Source: Endomychus coccineus
Taxonomy: Eukaryota > Arthropoda > Insecta > Coleoptera > Endomychidae
NCBI GenBank assembly: GCA_958510875.1
Contig: OY294067.1
Location: forward strand, 101,786,010 to 101,850,009
Direction: 5' to 3'
Length of the DNA stretch: 64,000 nucleotides
Both the position numbers and the translations under genes were made by a program. Shown here piece by piece: positions 10,995 to 23,060 of the stretch; positions within the stretch are counted from its first letter, which is position 1; each line of letters opens with the position of its first letter. The notes below the pieces were generated by a model that worked only from the letters and a program-made list of their open reading frames with translations, did no database searches and had not been told where the DNA came from.

Positions 10995-13205
10995 TTGATT
11001 ATTATTATTATTATTAAATATCGGTTAACGAGACGAGGTAGAATACGTATTTAGGCTCAATTACTGAAAATCCAGTGTCCAAAGTTGTGAAGTGATACAT
11101 ATTAGAACACTTATTTGTCAATAAATTGGATCACAATGAAGATTAACAATTAGTTTTTGTGTAACAGAAACCACAAACTTTAGGTAGATATTCTTAATTT
11201 GTCGTAACGATTTTTGAAGGTGTAAACTGACGTAACACACACACACAACATCTGAAGAGAGATTATTCCACTCAGAATAAATTTTGATAGCAAGAAAGCT
11301 CTGACGTGACTTCGATTTGAAGTGTTCCTTTTTAATTTTCCAATCAAGACCTCTCAAACGTTGATCCTGGTTAATATTGGATAGATGATTTGAACAGTAC
11401 TCGAATAAATCATTTAAAATACGATAGGTCACGATCAGTTATCCTCGAAGTCGACGTTCCATAAATGTGGCCTTTCGAATACGAGTAGCATATAGTCCAG
11501 GCAACGAACCGGGAAAAAAAATATGGTAAGCTAGAATTTCAAAGATTTTTTGCATTCTGTTCCTTATACCCCATAGATCATTCATGACTATCAAGACCGC
11601 GGGGGTCGACCTTTTTACCTCACAAAACAAGGTTTCAACCCCCCAGAGGAGCCTTCTTATAAAAACGATCCAAAATTTATGAATTAAGAGCCGAAAATGA
11701 CCCCTTGTATGTTTTTTGGGTCGCTGATCACGATTCCACAGTTAGTTTCCTCGGAAAACTCCCTCCAGATTGTAAATTTGGAAAATTTATATATAATATA
11801 TTATTCATAATTTTGTTGCAAAAATGACCTCTAGTATGTTTTTCGGGTCGCTGATCACGATTCCGCTGTTATTTTTCCCGAAAAACTCTCTCCATATGAA
11901 AAATTCGGGAAATTTGAGATTTTCCTGAGACGGTTATGAATAATAAAGTATAATTTTGTTGCAAAAATCGCCTCTAGTAGGTTTTTTGGGTCGCTGATCA
12001 CGATTCCGCTGTTATTTTTCCTAAAAAACTCTCCAGATGGAAAATTCGGGAAATTTGAGATTTTCCTGAGACGGTTATGAATAATAAAGCATAATTTTGT
12101 TGCAAAAATGACCTCTAGTATGTTTTTTTATGTCGCTGGTCACGATTCCGCTTTTATTTTTCCCAAAAAACTCTCTCCAGATGGAAAATTCGGGAAATTT
12201 GAGATTTTCCTGAGACGGTTAGGAATGACCTCTAGTCATTTTTGCAAAAAAATTATACTTTATTATTCACAACCGTCTCAGGAAAATCTAGCAATTTCCC
12301 GAATTTCCCATCTGGAGAGAGTTTTATTGAGAAAAATAACAGCGGAATCGTGATCAGCGTCCCAAAAACCTGCTGGAGGTCTTTTTTGCAACAAAATTAT
12401 AAATTATACATTATATATAAATTTTCCAAATTTCCCATCAGGAGGGAGTTTTCCGAGAAAACTAACTGCGGAATCGTGATCAGCGACCTAAAAAACATAC
12501 TAATGGTCATTTTCGGCTCTCAATTCATTTATTTTGGATTGTTTTTATAAGAATGCTCCTCTGAGGGGTTGAAACCCTGTTTTGGGGGGTAGTAAGGTCG
12601 ACCCTCGCGGTCTTGATAGTCATGAATGTTCTATGGGGTATTAGGAACAAAATGCAAAAAAAAATTTGAAATTCTAGCTATTTTTACCTATATTTTTTTT
12701 TATTATGGCCTTTTTTCTGGTTTATTGCCTGGACTAATAGCGTTGTACAGACTCCAAAGTCTTTGTATCTCGTGACCAGTCGATACTCCAAACCAGACCC
12801 GCGAACTCAAGAATAGGGCATGTATATGTGATATAAAGGTTATAGAAGTGATGATGGGAAATTTTGTGAAATGCCATAGAAAGTAAGTAAACAGAAGTTT
12901 TTGCTTGTACTTTGTTTATATGCTTGGTGCAAGATAAATATACCGAGATGGTCAGTCCAAGATCCACGTGCTCGGTCACCGTTATTGAATCATTCAACTT
13001 GTAAATGTTGTGGGGGTTATGCTTTCCCATGTGCAATATAACACACTTTTGAATATTAAAAGGAATATTCCATAAATTGATCGAACTTTGATCTAAATCT
13101 TCTTGAAGAAATTTGTATTTTTGGATAGGGTTCGCATAAATCTTCGTCATAAAAAGAGATCATCGACTGAACATAGTTACGAATATCGGAGACATATAAA
13201 ATAAT
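10995..13205 (-). mobile_element. LINE-A copy 1, 3' part, split by a palindromic element
   Basis: This is a minus-strand non-LTR retrotransposon fragment. It begins near 13200 just before a damaged YADD motif and reads through the thumb region (12737-13150). It then jumps over the insertion at 11493-12736, continues at 11489-11118 (INQDQRLRGLDW…KKEHFKSKSRQ) and ends in an (ATT)n tail at about 10998-11017. The second copy at 62.3-63.35 kb is collinear across the gap, which shows the insertion is secondary. The copy is 5'-truncated and has several stops. Clade (Jockey/CR1-like) is a guess from the motifs. Confidence 0.75.
11493..12736. mobile_element. Palindromic (foldback) element, TAGTC type, TSD ATA
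   Basis: The ends are inverted repeats: TAGTCCAGGCAA at 11493 and its complement ending at 12736. ATA flanks both sides (11490-11492 and 12737-12739). Both halves are reverse complements for most of their length, including the segment around GGGGGTCGACC near 11600, matched near 12600. Inside are repeats of about 127-143 bp, each with TCGCTGATCACGATTCC or a close variant: forward at 11721, 11848, 11991 and 12133; reversed near 12351 and 12477. There is no coding frame. The precise empty site is given by LINE-A copy 2. Confidence 0.85.
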
Positions 13206-13269
13206 CAAAAGTAGATGAAACATTTATTTTTACAATAATTATAATTCAGTATATTTTTCCTTGTCGAAC

Positions 13270-13922
13270 TTTATTGATTCGCCACTGTACGCTACTACCT
13301 ACGGCAGAAGTTAGGTTATCTTTAAAGACATTATCAATAGTGATAGCTAGATCATTTTCATTCCAGTAACATGCGTCGTTTCCAAGATAATTGTGTAAAC
13401 AACAGGCAGAAATAATAATATTTAGGTGTTCCGGTGATCATAATTTTCTTTCAAACATTCGAAATTTTCTCACTAAAATTCCAAAACTATTTTCAGAAAC
13501 ATTTCGTTACTTCGTCGTTGCTATAATTAAATATTTTCTTTGTTTCATCGGCTCTAGTTTGATCATTGAATTTCTGCTGAGTAGCAAAGCGTCGTCGTCC
13601 ATCATAACGTAAGGTAATATCTCTTGGCTTCCTGGTAATTGGCAAGGTGGCAAGTGCAGCATATTTTTTCTCGTGGCTTTCCCCAATGGAGAAGATGCGA
13701 ACATGCAGCCATCTGAATTTTTTCCGTAAGCTCCTACATCAACCGGAATAAATCTGTAGTTGGTATCTAATAGAGCTAATAGAATTACACTAAATGTTTT
13801 CTTATAAGAGAATAATGTGAGCCACTGATGAATGGAGTAAACTATTTCACGAACTGTTGTCTCACCCAATCCATAACCAAAATGTAGTGACTCGAAGGAG
13901 TTGCCAGTAGCCAGAAATCTAA
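13270..13922 (-). pseudogene. PIF/Harbinger transposase (HARBI1-like) fragment
   Basis: Reading the minus strand from about 13922, a helix-turn-helix-like start (FLATGNSFESLHFGYGLGE) runs into LLALLDTNYRFIPVDVGAYG and then KNSDGCMFASSPLGKA and LPYVMMDDDA. All of these are typical of the DDE_4 nuclease of Harbinger transposases. After a stop, further family sequence continues (NSFGILVRKFRMFE, then IIISACCLHNYLGND) to about 13270. The segment between the helix-turn-helix and LLALLD is much too short, so the first catalytic aspartate region appears to be deleted. The frame also contains stops, so this is a dead copy. Harbinger nucleases cut and paste DNA in the nucleus with a MADF/Myb partner, and a partner-like relic lies next to it at 14.0-14.57 kb. 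Confidence 0.8.
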
Positions 13923-13999
13923 AAAATTCATTTTAAGTAATGCTTGCAGAGAAATATGTGTTAGAATCCGTGATCATCAAAGCCTTGAAATTTCGCCAA

Positions 14000-14574
14000 A
14001 CATAAAGGGGACAAGCTGCCACAAATATGAAGCCCCCAAAATTTTTCAAAGAGCTGACATGTTTATTTGAAGATGAAGATCGACAGCACACTCAAAATCA
14101 GAAAATGAAATAAGTGAGGCCACTGAAGAAACTTCACATGATTCATTCTCTGAAGCTCAAAGCCCCAATACCAATGACTTTGAAATAACAAAACAACGCC
14201 CCCGGCCAAGTCAAATAGAAACTTTAAGAACCGTGCCCCATCTAGAGAATCTACTCCAACTAATTCCGTTGCTTCGGTGTTTCAAGATTATTTAAATGAA
14301 AAACAAAAAAATAGTCCAGCTTTGCAACCACTAATTTTTTTGTATCAATGGGTAAAACTGTTGGAACATTTCCATTGACAGATCAAATAGAAATAAAACG
14401 AAACTTGTTTAAAAATATAAGCGAGGTGGAAATGAGAATTGCATCAGCTAATAACCCTACATATACAGCACCTCAATATTATAACCATGTAGTTTCTGTA
14501 ATTATGTCGCACTCTCGGCAACAGGAAGATATTCAACAAGACTCTATACGACCTTTAGTGCACAGTGTTTAATT
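14000..14574 (+). pseudogene. BESS-motif protein fragment (Harbinger accessory-like)
   Basis: The last 74 codons (14348-14572) contain FPLTDQIEIKRNLFKNISE, which resembles a BESS motif, the protein-interaction helix found at the end of MADF proteins. The upstream plus strand is serine/proline-rich but broken by stops. The pair of a Harbinger nuclease on one strand and a MADF-BESS protein on the other is common in insect Harbinger elements. The MADF part is missing here, and a possible piece lies at 10880. Confidence 0.45.
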
Positions 14575-14699
14575 CTGACATTTTGAAATTTGCAATACTT
14601 TTGGTTTATTTGCTCAGATTTTAGTTTAAATTAGTCTAAATCTTTGACGTACTGATTTTCAAATAAAAATATAACATTATAGGAGGATTTCTTACCTTA

Positions 14700-16230
14700 A
14701 ACAAAGTGCCAGTCTTTTAGCAGACCGATCGATTCCCGGAAGTAATAGTTTGCATTTCTATGGTTAGACATAACATATTTAAAGGATCAGAAAATTGTAT
14801 GGACTCAAATTCGTTTTTCCCTTTCTTCTCCCTCTGTTCTCCATCTTCAGATGCACTTGCAATTGCAAATATTTCTTCTCATTTTAGATCTCAAACACAA
14901 ACGCGAAAGACAGAAGTTTAGTTCTATCCCGTCTCGATTATTGCACTGAATGAAAAGACGACAAGCAAATCCGAATAGACCGAATGTGCGATGGTACAAA
15001 TTTTACGATTGTCCGGTGAGTTCATTGCGACCGATAGCCTTAATGTGCGGTTACAATATCCGCATCCGCAAGAATTCTGTGAGCTCTCTTCTCTAATTAA
15101 CAATATTTTGCAAGTTTTGACAATTTCAAGACAATTATCTCGGTAACTATTGAAGCTACAACAAAAATGAATTTAACCTATTTTGTTGGATATTTTTCAA
15201 AATTATATGTTTCAATGTTTTTTTTAACCTTCGTTGCTTGGACTATGTACAATTCGTGTTAATTCAAATGTATGCTCTATTTAACTGTCTACATAATGAT
15301 TACGACTGGAGATTACTCAGTGACAGTTAGTAATGCGAAACGTAAATAGTCTTGCACCCAACATATAAGTTGTTGACATTCCATTGGGATCAAGGATGAA
15401 AGATGTCAAGATAATCGTGATAGACCTAATTTTAAGAAGTTTGACAATAATTATTATATATATTATTAATTATATTATATATATATTATTCATAACAAGT
15501 GAAATTTCGTTAATTGTATAATCAACGTTGAGAGACCAGTTGGCTTTATTGTATTTAATGGTCTACGAAGGGAATAATATTCGAGAAATACTTCGTACCG
15601 TCATCATTGTGATTAGCTCCGTTTTTTGCGAATTCTCGGCAAAATAAAAGCATTCGGTATGGATGGATGGTGAGATTGATACTAAACGTTTTAGCTGAAT
15701 CCAGGCAACTTCGACTTATTCTAGTATTGACCTAATGGGATGGCATTTTAATATCTGTTATACACGAAAGCTGTATATTCACAGTGGGCTTCATCCTAAT
15801 TTAATTTCCCAGCGCTCCTGACTTCAAATTGAGATAAAACGGGAAGTTTCCTTGGAATGGTTCGATTAAGTATTATGTTATTAGTAAAGTTACTGGTTCA
15901 ATATTAATTTCTAGTTTCTCTAATGCCGTTTCCATCTCATTTTTCGAATGAGGAATCAATATATTTAACCCAAACGATTTTAATTATCCCAAAGAAAAAT
16001 TTTACCTTATTAAATAATTAGACAGATAAATAGCGCATACTTTCAATCAGATAGATGTTATTTATGATTATGCAAATTTAATTTACATTAAATCGATGGT
16101 AGCAGCCGTTACTCTATGGTAATTTATCATTATGATTAAATGGATGAACAATAACATTGCTTTTATACTAAATTTTGATATTAATATGATTGATGAAAAT
16201 GGTATAGGAACAATGTAATTTGTCTTTCGT
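14700..16230. other. Non-coding stretch with an AT microsatellite
   Basis: No convincing frame was seen. An (AT)n/(ATT)n low-complexity tract lies at about 15445-15495. Confidence 0.35.
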
Positions 16231-16359
16231 TCAATGGATTGAATGAATAACAAACACATTTTCGTGTCAGCAGTCAATCGACAGAGATCCTAGATAAGCC
16301 TTAACTCTGTCTTTTGACTAATTACACGAAAATGTGTTTACTATTCATGCAATGCATTG
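16231..16359. repeat. Imperfect inverted repeat
   Basis: The left arm (about 16231-16291, containing AACACATTTTCGTGTCAGC) is complementary to the right arm (about 16303-16359, containing ACACGAAAATGTGTTTA). The spacer is about 11 bp. The right arm is also the beginning of the first tandem unit at 16301. Confidence 0.6.
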
Positions 16360-16925
16360 TTTCGGTAAAGCCACTTGGCGGCTGTAGGTTCAAAACCATC
16401 ATCATCGTTTCTTAGAATCAATGCATTGTACTGTGGATAATTCTTTCACTGGGACATCTATCTTCTGGTAGATGGTATTTGGAAAACTCTTTGCTCTTAC
16501 ATTTCCAAATGAGGTCATGACATCATCGTCCTATTCGTTCCACTGATGAGCTCATGAGAGAGCGAGACAGTTGCCTGGATTTGATAGACGTATTGTCACT
16601 GTTGGGCCTATTGAAACGTTAGCTCTGTCTATTGACTGCTAACATGAAAATATATTTTTTTATTCAATGTATTGTTTAGCTATCATCATGAGGCAGCTGT
16701 ATCTCCGAAACCATCGCCACATTGCTCTGTTGAAACGCTTGAGATCTTTGAATCAATGAATAGCGTTGTGAACGATTCTTTTCGTGGGACATCTTTATTC
16801 TGGTAAATGGTGTTTGAAACACTTGGTGCTTCAAGATTCGGTGTCTACACCCATTGCGGAGATGGTCGCATAGTGACCATTCCACCGATGAACTCATGAG
16901 AGAGCGAAACAGTTGTCTGTGACTA
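16301..16925. repeat. Diverged tandem duplication of about 310 bp
   Basis: Unit 1 (16301-16618) and unit 2 (16619-16925) align from CTCTGTCT.TTGACT to TGAACTCATGAGAGAGCGA or its close variant. There are many substitutions and small gaps. No coding frame spans both units. Confidence 0.65.
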
Positions 16926-16926
16926 A

Positions 16927-18655
16927 CACTATGTAACACACTTTTCTGCCTAACCTTCTCGATGTTTTCGTTCGATTCTACATCTATCACGAATAATTAA
17001 AAGCCTTAGAAGTTAAAAAGTTTGATTTTGCGCTCAGGGCGAATTTTTTTCCAAAAGTAAAACTTCGCTGTGAATATCCTGGAATAACTTCCTATAAACT
17101 TGACGCAGCACCAGTCTATGATATATCAAATTATTTGCAATTGTGTGAAGAAGTGAGATAAATAGATAAAAGTTGCATATGTGAGACTGTTTGGCTGCTA
17201 TTTGCAGAAAAGTAAAAAAACGCTAAATTTTCATCAAATTTGACGTAAAAATCGTCAAATATGAAATCGTAGAGCCAAATTCAGATCCAAATAGCGTTTT
17301 TTCGCAATTTGTATCTGTAGAGTGACTCATTATGAAGAGATTGATACTATTTCGAAGTACATATGGACTTTAATTAAAATGTCATTTAACCGATTAATTT
17401 TCGTGAAAATTCGCAGCTATTTAACCCATCAAGGCCCAGGTAAAACGCAGCCTAATTATAGGCAAACTAACAACGCAGTTCATAGCATAAGTGGAAAAAA
17501 AACCGTTTTTTTTGTTGGCCAAATTGCTTGTTTAAGCAATGATTGTTCAAACAATAAACAATCATCTTTTTAATCAGCGTTTTAACAATATACAATTGCT
17601 GGGTTTGCGACAAAAACTCCGTAGGTCATAGTAATTTTGTTCGCTGAGTCGATGGGCCTTCAAATAGACGAAATTTTGTTGATTTATAATAATTGTTTGA
17701 ACAATGATTGCTTAAACAATCAATTTGGCTAAACAAAAAGACACGGGTAATTGTTTTTCATAGATTCTATGATCTGCGTAGCTAGTTTCATGTTTTTGCA
17801 CTTTCCTGAGCATGGATCTAACGGACTTTTCAACAGCTGAATTGTTTATTAACATTTTAACAATAAACAATTGTGCAAAATGCGGAAGTCCATATCTCGT
17901 AGTAATTTGGTCTTCTGAGTCGATCGGCACCCTGAAATCGAAAGAATTCCGATATTTTTTTACAATTGCTTAAACAATTATTTCGGCATAAAAAAAACAC
18001 GGGTAACATTTTTCCACTTATGTTATGAACTGCGTAGTTACTTTGGCTGTAATTAGGCTGCGTTTTGCCTGGACCTTGATGGGTTAAATATGTGAGAATT
18101 TTCACGAAACTTAATCGGTTAACGCGCTATAACTTTTTAATAAAAGTCCATATGTACTTCTGAATAATATCAGTCTCTTCCTCTATGATTTTTTATTTGG
18201 CGATTTTATGAAAATTTAACGTTCGTTTTTTAATTTTCTGCAAATAGCCAAACAATCTTAAATATGCAACTTTTGAATGTTTTTATCTCACTTCTCCACA
18301 CAATTGCGAATAATTTGATATATAATAGACTGGTGCTGAGTCAAGTTTATAAAAACTTATTCCAGGATATTCACATCATGAATAATAAACTTCCGCGGAT
18401 AACTAATCTTGAAAAATCTTGACTTTCGGATGGATTCCGCGTCACAATAGCTCGACTTGATGCCAGGCATCAAGTCGAGCTATTGTTTTCAGGATATTCG
18501 AAGCAAAGTTTTACTTTTGGAAAAAATTCGCCCTGAGCGCAAAGCAAACTTTTTAACTTCTAAGGTGGCTTTTAATTATTCGAAATAGATGTAGAGTCGA
18601 ACTCAAACATCGAAAAGATTACGCAGAACAAAAAGTTGAATTTTGTTACATAGTG
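16927..18655. mobile_element. Long palindromic element with TAA target duplication
   Basis: The ends are CACTATGTAAC (16927) and GTTACATAGTG (ending 18655), each flanked by TAA (16924-16926 and 18656-18658). The two halves remain complementary almost to the centre near 17760; TTAACCCATCAAGGCCCAGG near 17421 pairs with a close complement near 18070. Repeated short segments around TTGTTTAAGCAAT lie in the middle. There is no transposase. A 3-bp TAA duplication would fit the Harbinger superfamily, but the termini alone do not prove it. The right arm has an extra insertion of about 115 bp (about 18376-18490). Confidence 0.8.
18445..18485. repeat. Perfect 20-bp inverted repeat with 1-base spacer
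   Basis: CAATAGCTCGACTTGATGCC is followed by one A and then its exact complement. It sits inside sequence present only in the right arm of the surrounding palindromic element, so it arrived after the arms formed. Confidence 0.9.
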
Positions 18656-18658
18656 TAA

Positions 18659-20689
18659 TAGACGTTGTCAATGTTCGAAGTGGAGAAACCTTATCTCATT
18701 CATTTAATCTTGATTTCCGTTCTTTGAAAAATGTACTCATTGATATAATATTCAAAATTTCAAGGTGCACCTAGACTACTATCGAAGAACATTTTCAATT
18801 ACACTAATATTTGTAATGTCTTTTTTTCCTTAATTTTTTTTTGTCATAATTCAAAATTCGTTGTGGAATCATCGGAAGAAGTGAATGTTTGAGGATTATT
18901 CACAGATCTTACGTTTAGACAAAGTGGTTGAAAATTCGACTTACATTATGTGCATAAAATACATTAAAGATGAGTTACATGTCATCTTGACAGTATTGTG
19001 AAAACAAGAAGCTGTGATTCGTGGATCACCAACTTCCCTCACTTGTAGGAACCGAAATGGTTAGAAACAGATAAATTATTCTCTGTCATTACCTACATTG
19101 GAATCTCATTCGAATTCACAACATAATGTGTTTTACGAGGGTTGATACCAGGACGATATCGTATTATCATTTTATTTACGAACTATTCGCATCGTCACCT
19201 CCTTTTGTAAGCACAATTTTTCACTTTCGAACACATCTTTGGGTTGAATGAATGCCTGTTTTACAACTATGTTTTATACTTAAAGTCATAGGACAATTTG
19301 TTGGATGGCAAACTTGTCTTCTCATTAATACTAATCTTCTCCAACATGACGAACATAGTCATTCCATAAATGTAGTGTAACAGTGCTTAAAACTTCCTCC
19401 GAAATATTGAAGCAGTGATTAATAGATTTTCCGTCTCTTCCGACGTTCTAGTTATAATAATACTTCTTTGAAATTCTCCACACCATTCCTTTCTCCTGCA
19501 TTGCATTGAGTCACCGTTATATGGAGCTAATTGATCGATTACATAAATCCTTAGTGGTGTATTCCTGAAAAACATCATAAATACATATCGATTTTTATAC
19601 TTATATCAAAAACTCTCTCATTGACTACCACATGTGTAATGATCACAATAACTCCGTCATAAAGACATATGTTACCTCTATTGTAGAATATTTCTCATTT
19701 CAATATAACAATGTCTAGTTGCCAATAAAATGTAACTTTCAAATTGTTCAACGTCATTCCCTATATTTGGATGGAATACAAAGAATGTTGGACTATTAAT
19801 CTCAAGTACAATAAAGACGACAACAAATTGGAGCTTAGCTTCTATGGGTCGTTTCCGGTAAGTCGATCTATCATTATATTATTGTCTTCCTCTTTGAGAT
19901 TTCAATAGAATCGAAGGTATTTCTTAACGTGAACGGCAATAAAATAATAAATATTTCATCCAACTTCAAACTTTGTCCAAATCAATCAATTGTGAGTATG
20001 ACTGAAGGATGTTCGTATTGTCTAATAAGAGCTAAAAAAATGTTAGCCTCTAATTTATTGATATTTTATTATGATCGAGTTGAGTTTATTCATGAAGCAT
20101 GTACAATAGCTAACATATCAATATTTTAGATTATAATCCAAGCTACTGAACATATATAATAGAAGAAAATGTAATGAATAGGACCTCGTACATTGCACCA
20201 TAACATATATAACTTATTCCGAAATAAAATTCAGAACGGATATGCAGAAATTAAAAATTAATTAAAATCAAAAATCTCTTTTCAAATGAATAAGGTATTA
20301 TACTTGATGTGAGTAGTCGAAATTTATGTATAACCCGATCCATCATATTTTAATGTGTTCGACTCATTATTTTTGTTTGAATATTAGTTTCAAATTCTGA
20401 ATTCTTCAAATGCATATTCTGCACGTTCTCCTTTTGTTCTCTCTTCACGTTGTAGACCGTTCTTCTTCAATGGAGCCAGCTTACATTATCCATAATCTAC
20501 AACTTAGTTTTTAGTTCTTCAAAATTAATTAGCTTTGTTGATTATTAGTTTTGCTCGTGTTAATAATTAGTTTATTTTTTGCACACCGTAGTTTAGGTCC
20601 TAACAAATTCTATTTAGCCTATCTGAGAAGTCCTCAAGGCTTTCTGTCTCTATGATCAATAAAATATCATGATTTTTGAAACCACGCTA
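18659..20689. other. Non-coding stretch, no supported gene
   Basis: AT-rich sequence with only short, unconvincing frames. Confidence 0.35.
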
Positions 20690-21235
20690 ATTCAATCTGG
20701 CAGGTGATTTATGAATACAAGAAACAAAGTGGATCAATCATCGTGTCCTGAGGGTCGCCTAGATCAACTACGTACTGAAATGATTTATTTTTATCTATAT
20801 CCACATAACATTTTCTATTAAGTACTAGGTCATTGATCAATCACATACATTACTTCGAAAACTAATGGCAGTTAATTTTTGAGCCACGATATTTTCAAGT
20901 GAAGACAATCAAAAGCTGTAACAGATCAAAGAAGACCGCGATTTCATGATTTTATTAATGTAATTCATGAAATGCAGCACTCTCCGTTGATCTGCCCTCT
21001 CGGAAACCATGCTCCGTAAGTGTGAACGTAAAATCTTTAATATCTTTGGCCCTCAAATGTAAGCTACGCAATTTCCACCTTCCCTTCATTCTAAATTAAT
21101 CAAAAAGATGGATTTACCCAAGTTACTGATATTTCTCAAACTAGCTCAAATTAGTGGCTGTTCGGCCCTTTTCGTTAACAATGATGATACTTGCCCTATT
21201 ACTTTTTAAACAACAAACCCTGGGCGCCACCACGA
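20690..21235 (-). mobile_element. LINE-B reverse transcriptase fragment
   Basis: Minus-strand translation in shifting frames gives an 'FKKGD..NYRP'-like start (SLLTKRAEQ, near 21180), then HGFREGRSTE-like sequence near 21000, then FDCLHLKISWLKN near 20900. It ends with GDPQDTMIDPLCFLYS near 20720, matching the 'PQGSVLGPLLFLIY' motif of non-LTR reverse transcriptases. The order fits palm motifs A and B. Several frameshifts and stops make it inactive. Confidence 0.65.
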
Positions 21236-22600
21236 GTTAAAAAAGAGAATTTCGAGCTGTTGTAAATAAAGAAATAAGCATCATTGGATTGGTAGTAAGT
21301 AAAAAGGAAAAGAAACAAAGCATATAAAAACAATAACAAATATATTCAAATATTGATGAACAATAGCAAAATTGTTTTACAAAACTCGCATGCCCTTTCG
21401 GAGAACCGATATAAAATTGAAACAATTATAAATGAAGATAATCAATCTACTTTGACTCAGCGATTACGACCAGCATCTAATTCATCATGGTAATGAAAGT
21501 TGCAACAGTGATATTAAAATTACTCCCCTGTGTCTCTCCTGTGGTCCTGATGGTTACTTCGCGAGGTCTCTAGTAGTGTATTGGATCCAATATCCTCCTA
21601 TCGAAAAAAAAAGAAAATACACGAGTAGGATGTCCACAAGAGAAGTAAAATTTAATATATGCAATGACTCAGTAATGACGTTGAGAATAGCTGAGTTAAG
21701 CTGGATAAATGTTAAATAGGTGAAGCCAAGATAAACTATAATTACAATTACAAATATGTGACAATTATTCAGAATTTACTACAATTATAACGAAATGAAT
21801 TTAAACGAGGTTAGAAAAAAATGAATTGAGTTTGAAAATCAGATATGAGTTATGGTTCAGTGATTCCTAGAACCACGTGGGTGGATTTCGTATTATTAGG
21901 CCTCTTTATTACGATTACGGGATAGTTTAACAAGTCCCACGTTAACTCTATAATCGAAGGTATTGGAAACAAGGCTCGTGGAATTATAGATATGGAGTGG
22001 TTAGTTCTAGCCCATTCTCTATATGTTTCGTACCTTCTCGATTTGGATAACGCTACGTTGTTCGTATTACGAGGAGTTCAAAGCAAAAAAATATACGATA
22101 TAATAATCCCACGTGTATTCAGAAAATGGAATCAAGTGATTTTTGTCAATTGAATAAATGACATGAATGAAATTACAATATCTATAATCAAGAGATCTTG
22201 GTGCTTGTTTTAAGAGCAGGAAACAATCAAAGTTTTGTATAAATCAGAGTAAGCCTGATTGTGAATAAAATATTAAAGATTCAATGCTATTCAAAAACAA
22301 TTTAATTAATAACTTCGATTAAGACCTACCTTGTATCACAGTCACACAAAAGATTAGTTATCAACCGCAACCGGTTTTATTCCGAGTCTCCCTTCTTAAT
22401 TAATAATTCGGATGTGGGGGTAACAATATAGTGTTCGTTGAATCCGCTTTGTATTAATTAAATACAGTTAACTATATCATTTAAGGTAGAGTTCTTTAGT
22501 TGGGAGGAAGTTCAAGGATATAAAATCAAATTATTATAGGTTTCTATCATGAATTATGATATGTGACGAGTCATTGAAAAGTCGGATCGTTACACTCTTC
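21236..22600. other. Non-coding interval, possible degenerate solo LTR
   Basis: Between two LINE-B fragments lies about 1.36 kb with no coding frame. On the minus strand it would begin TGTAACGATCCGAC near 22597 and end just before TGGTGGCGCCCAGGG at about 21236, a string resembling a tRNA primer-binding site. This could be a gypsy-type LTR, but LINE coding sequence begins almost at once after it, so the call is weak. Confidence 0.25.
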
Positions 22601-22639
22601 CAAAATCAAAATCCTATTGTACATGGCTCGTTCAATTGC

Positions 22640-23060
22640 TTCATAAGTTACATTTAGTGCTGTCATACACCTATATATTTCCTACAGCAATTCGTCTTTA
22701 CTTCAAAAAATGGGAGAAACTACCTATTTTTAAACTGTTTGGAAATTGACCGAGTTCAACTAACTTATTGATAATATAGGCTAATGGGGCAGATATATAT
22801 TTATTGACTTCAGATTTTCGTCAATACTCATAGAGTTGGTGTTTTTCAATTGTCTTATCATAATTTCTATGTGAGCTGCGACTAAAGGGGTATAGTAAAA
22901 TGTCTTGCAATATTTTTTTAAGGTTCTACATTCATTAGAGAACTGTTCTTAAGATGATCACCTATGGATATACTAGCCGAAGTAGAAAAATAATCTGCAA
23001 AAGCTTCGGCCACCGTTGAGGGATTACTGTCAATTACAGTTTTATTTATTATATGTACCT
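22640..23060 (-). mobile_element. LINE linker fragment between endonuclease and RT
   Basis: The minus strand reads SNPSTVAEAFADYFST near 23020, then PLVAAHIEIMIRQLKN near 22870, and PLAYIINKLVELGQFPN near 22760. These match the region between endonuclease and reverse transcriptase of Jockey/CR1-like LINEs ('IANEFNNYFS … I..L … P..I.N.S…G.FP..LK'). It breaks off before the palm domain. It may be a different copy from the fragment at 20.7-21.2 kb, because the two overlap in content. Confidence 0.6.

Noticed and set aside
12108..12550. Overlapping frames of 81 and 102 codons in the 11.5-12.7 kb element
   Set aside because: They arise from internal repeats (the same peptide strings recur in different frames), not from a gene.
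17322..18105. Frames on both strands with the shared string YLTHQGPGKTQPNY
   Set aside because: The shared peptide comes from the two complementary arms of one palindrome, so it is a repeat effect and not a pair of genes.
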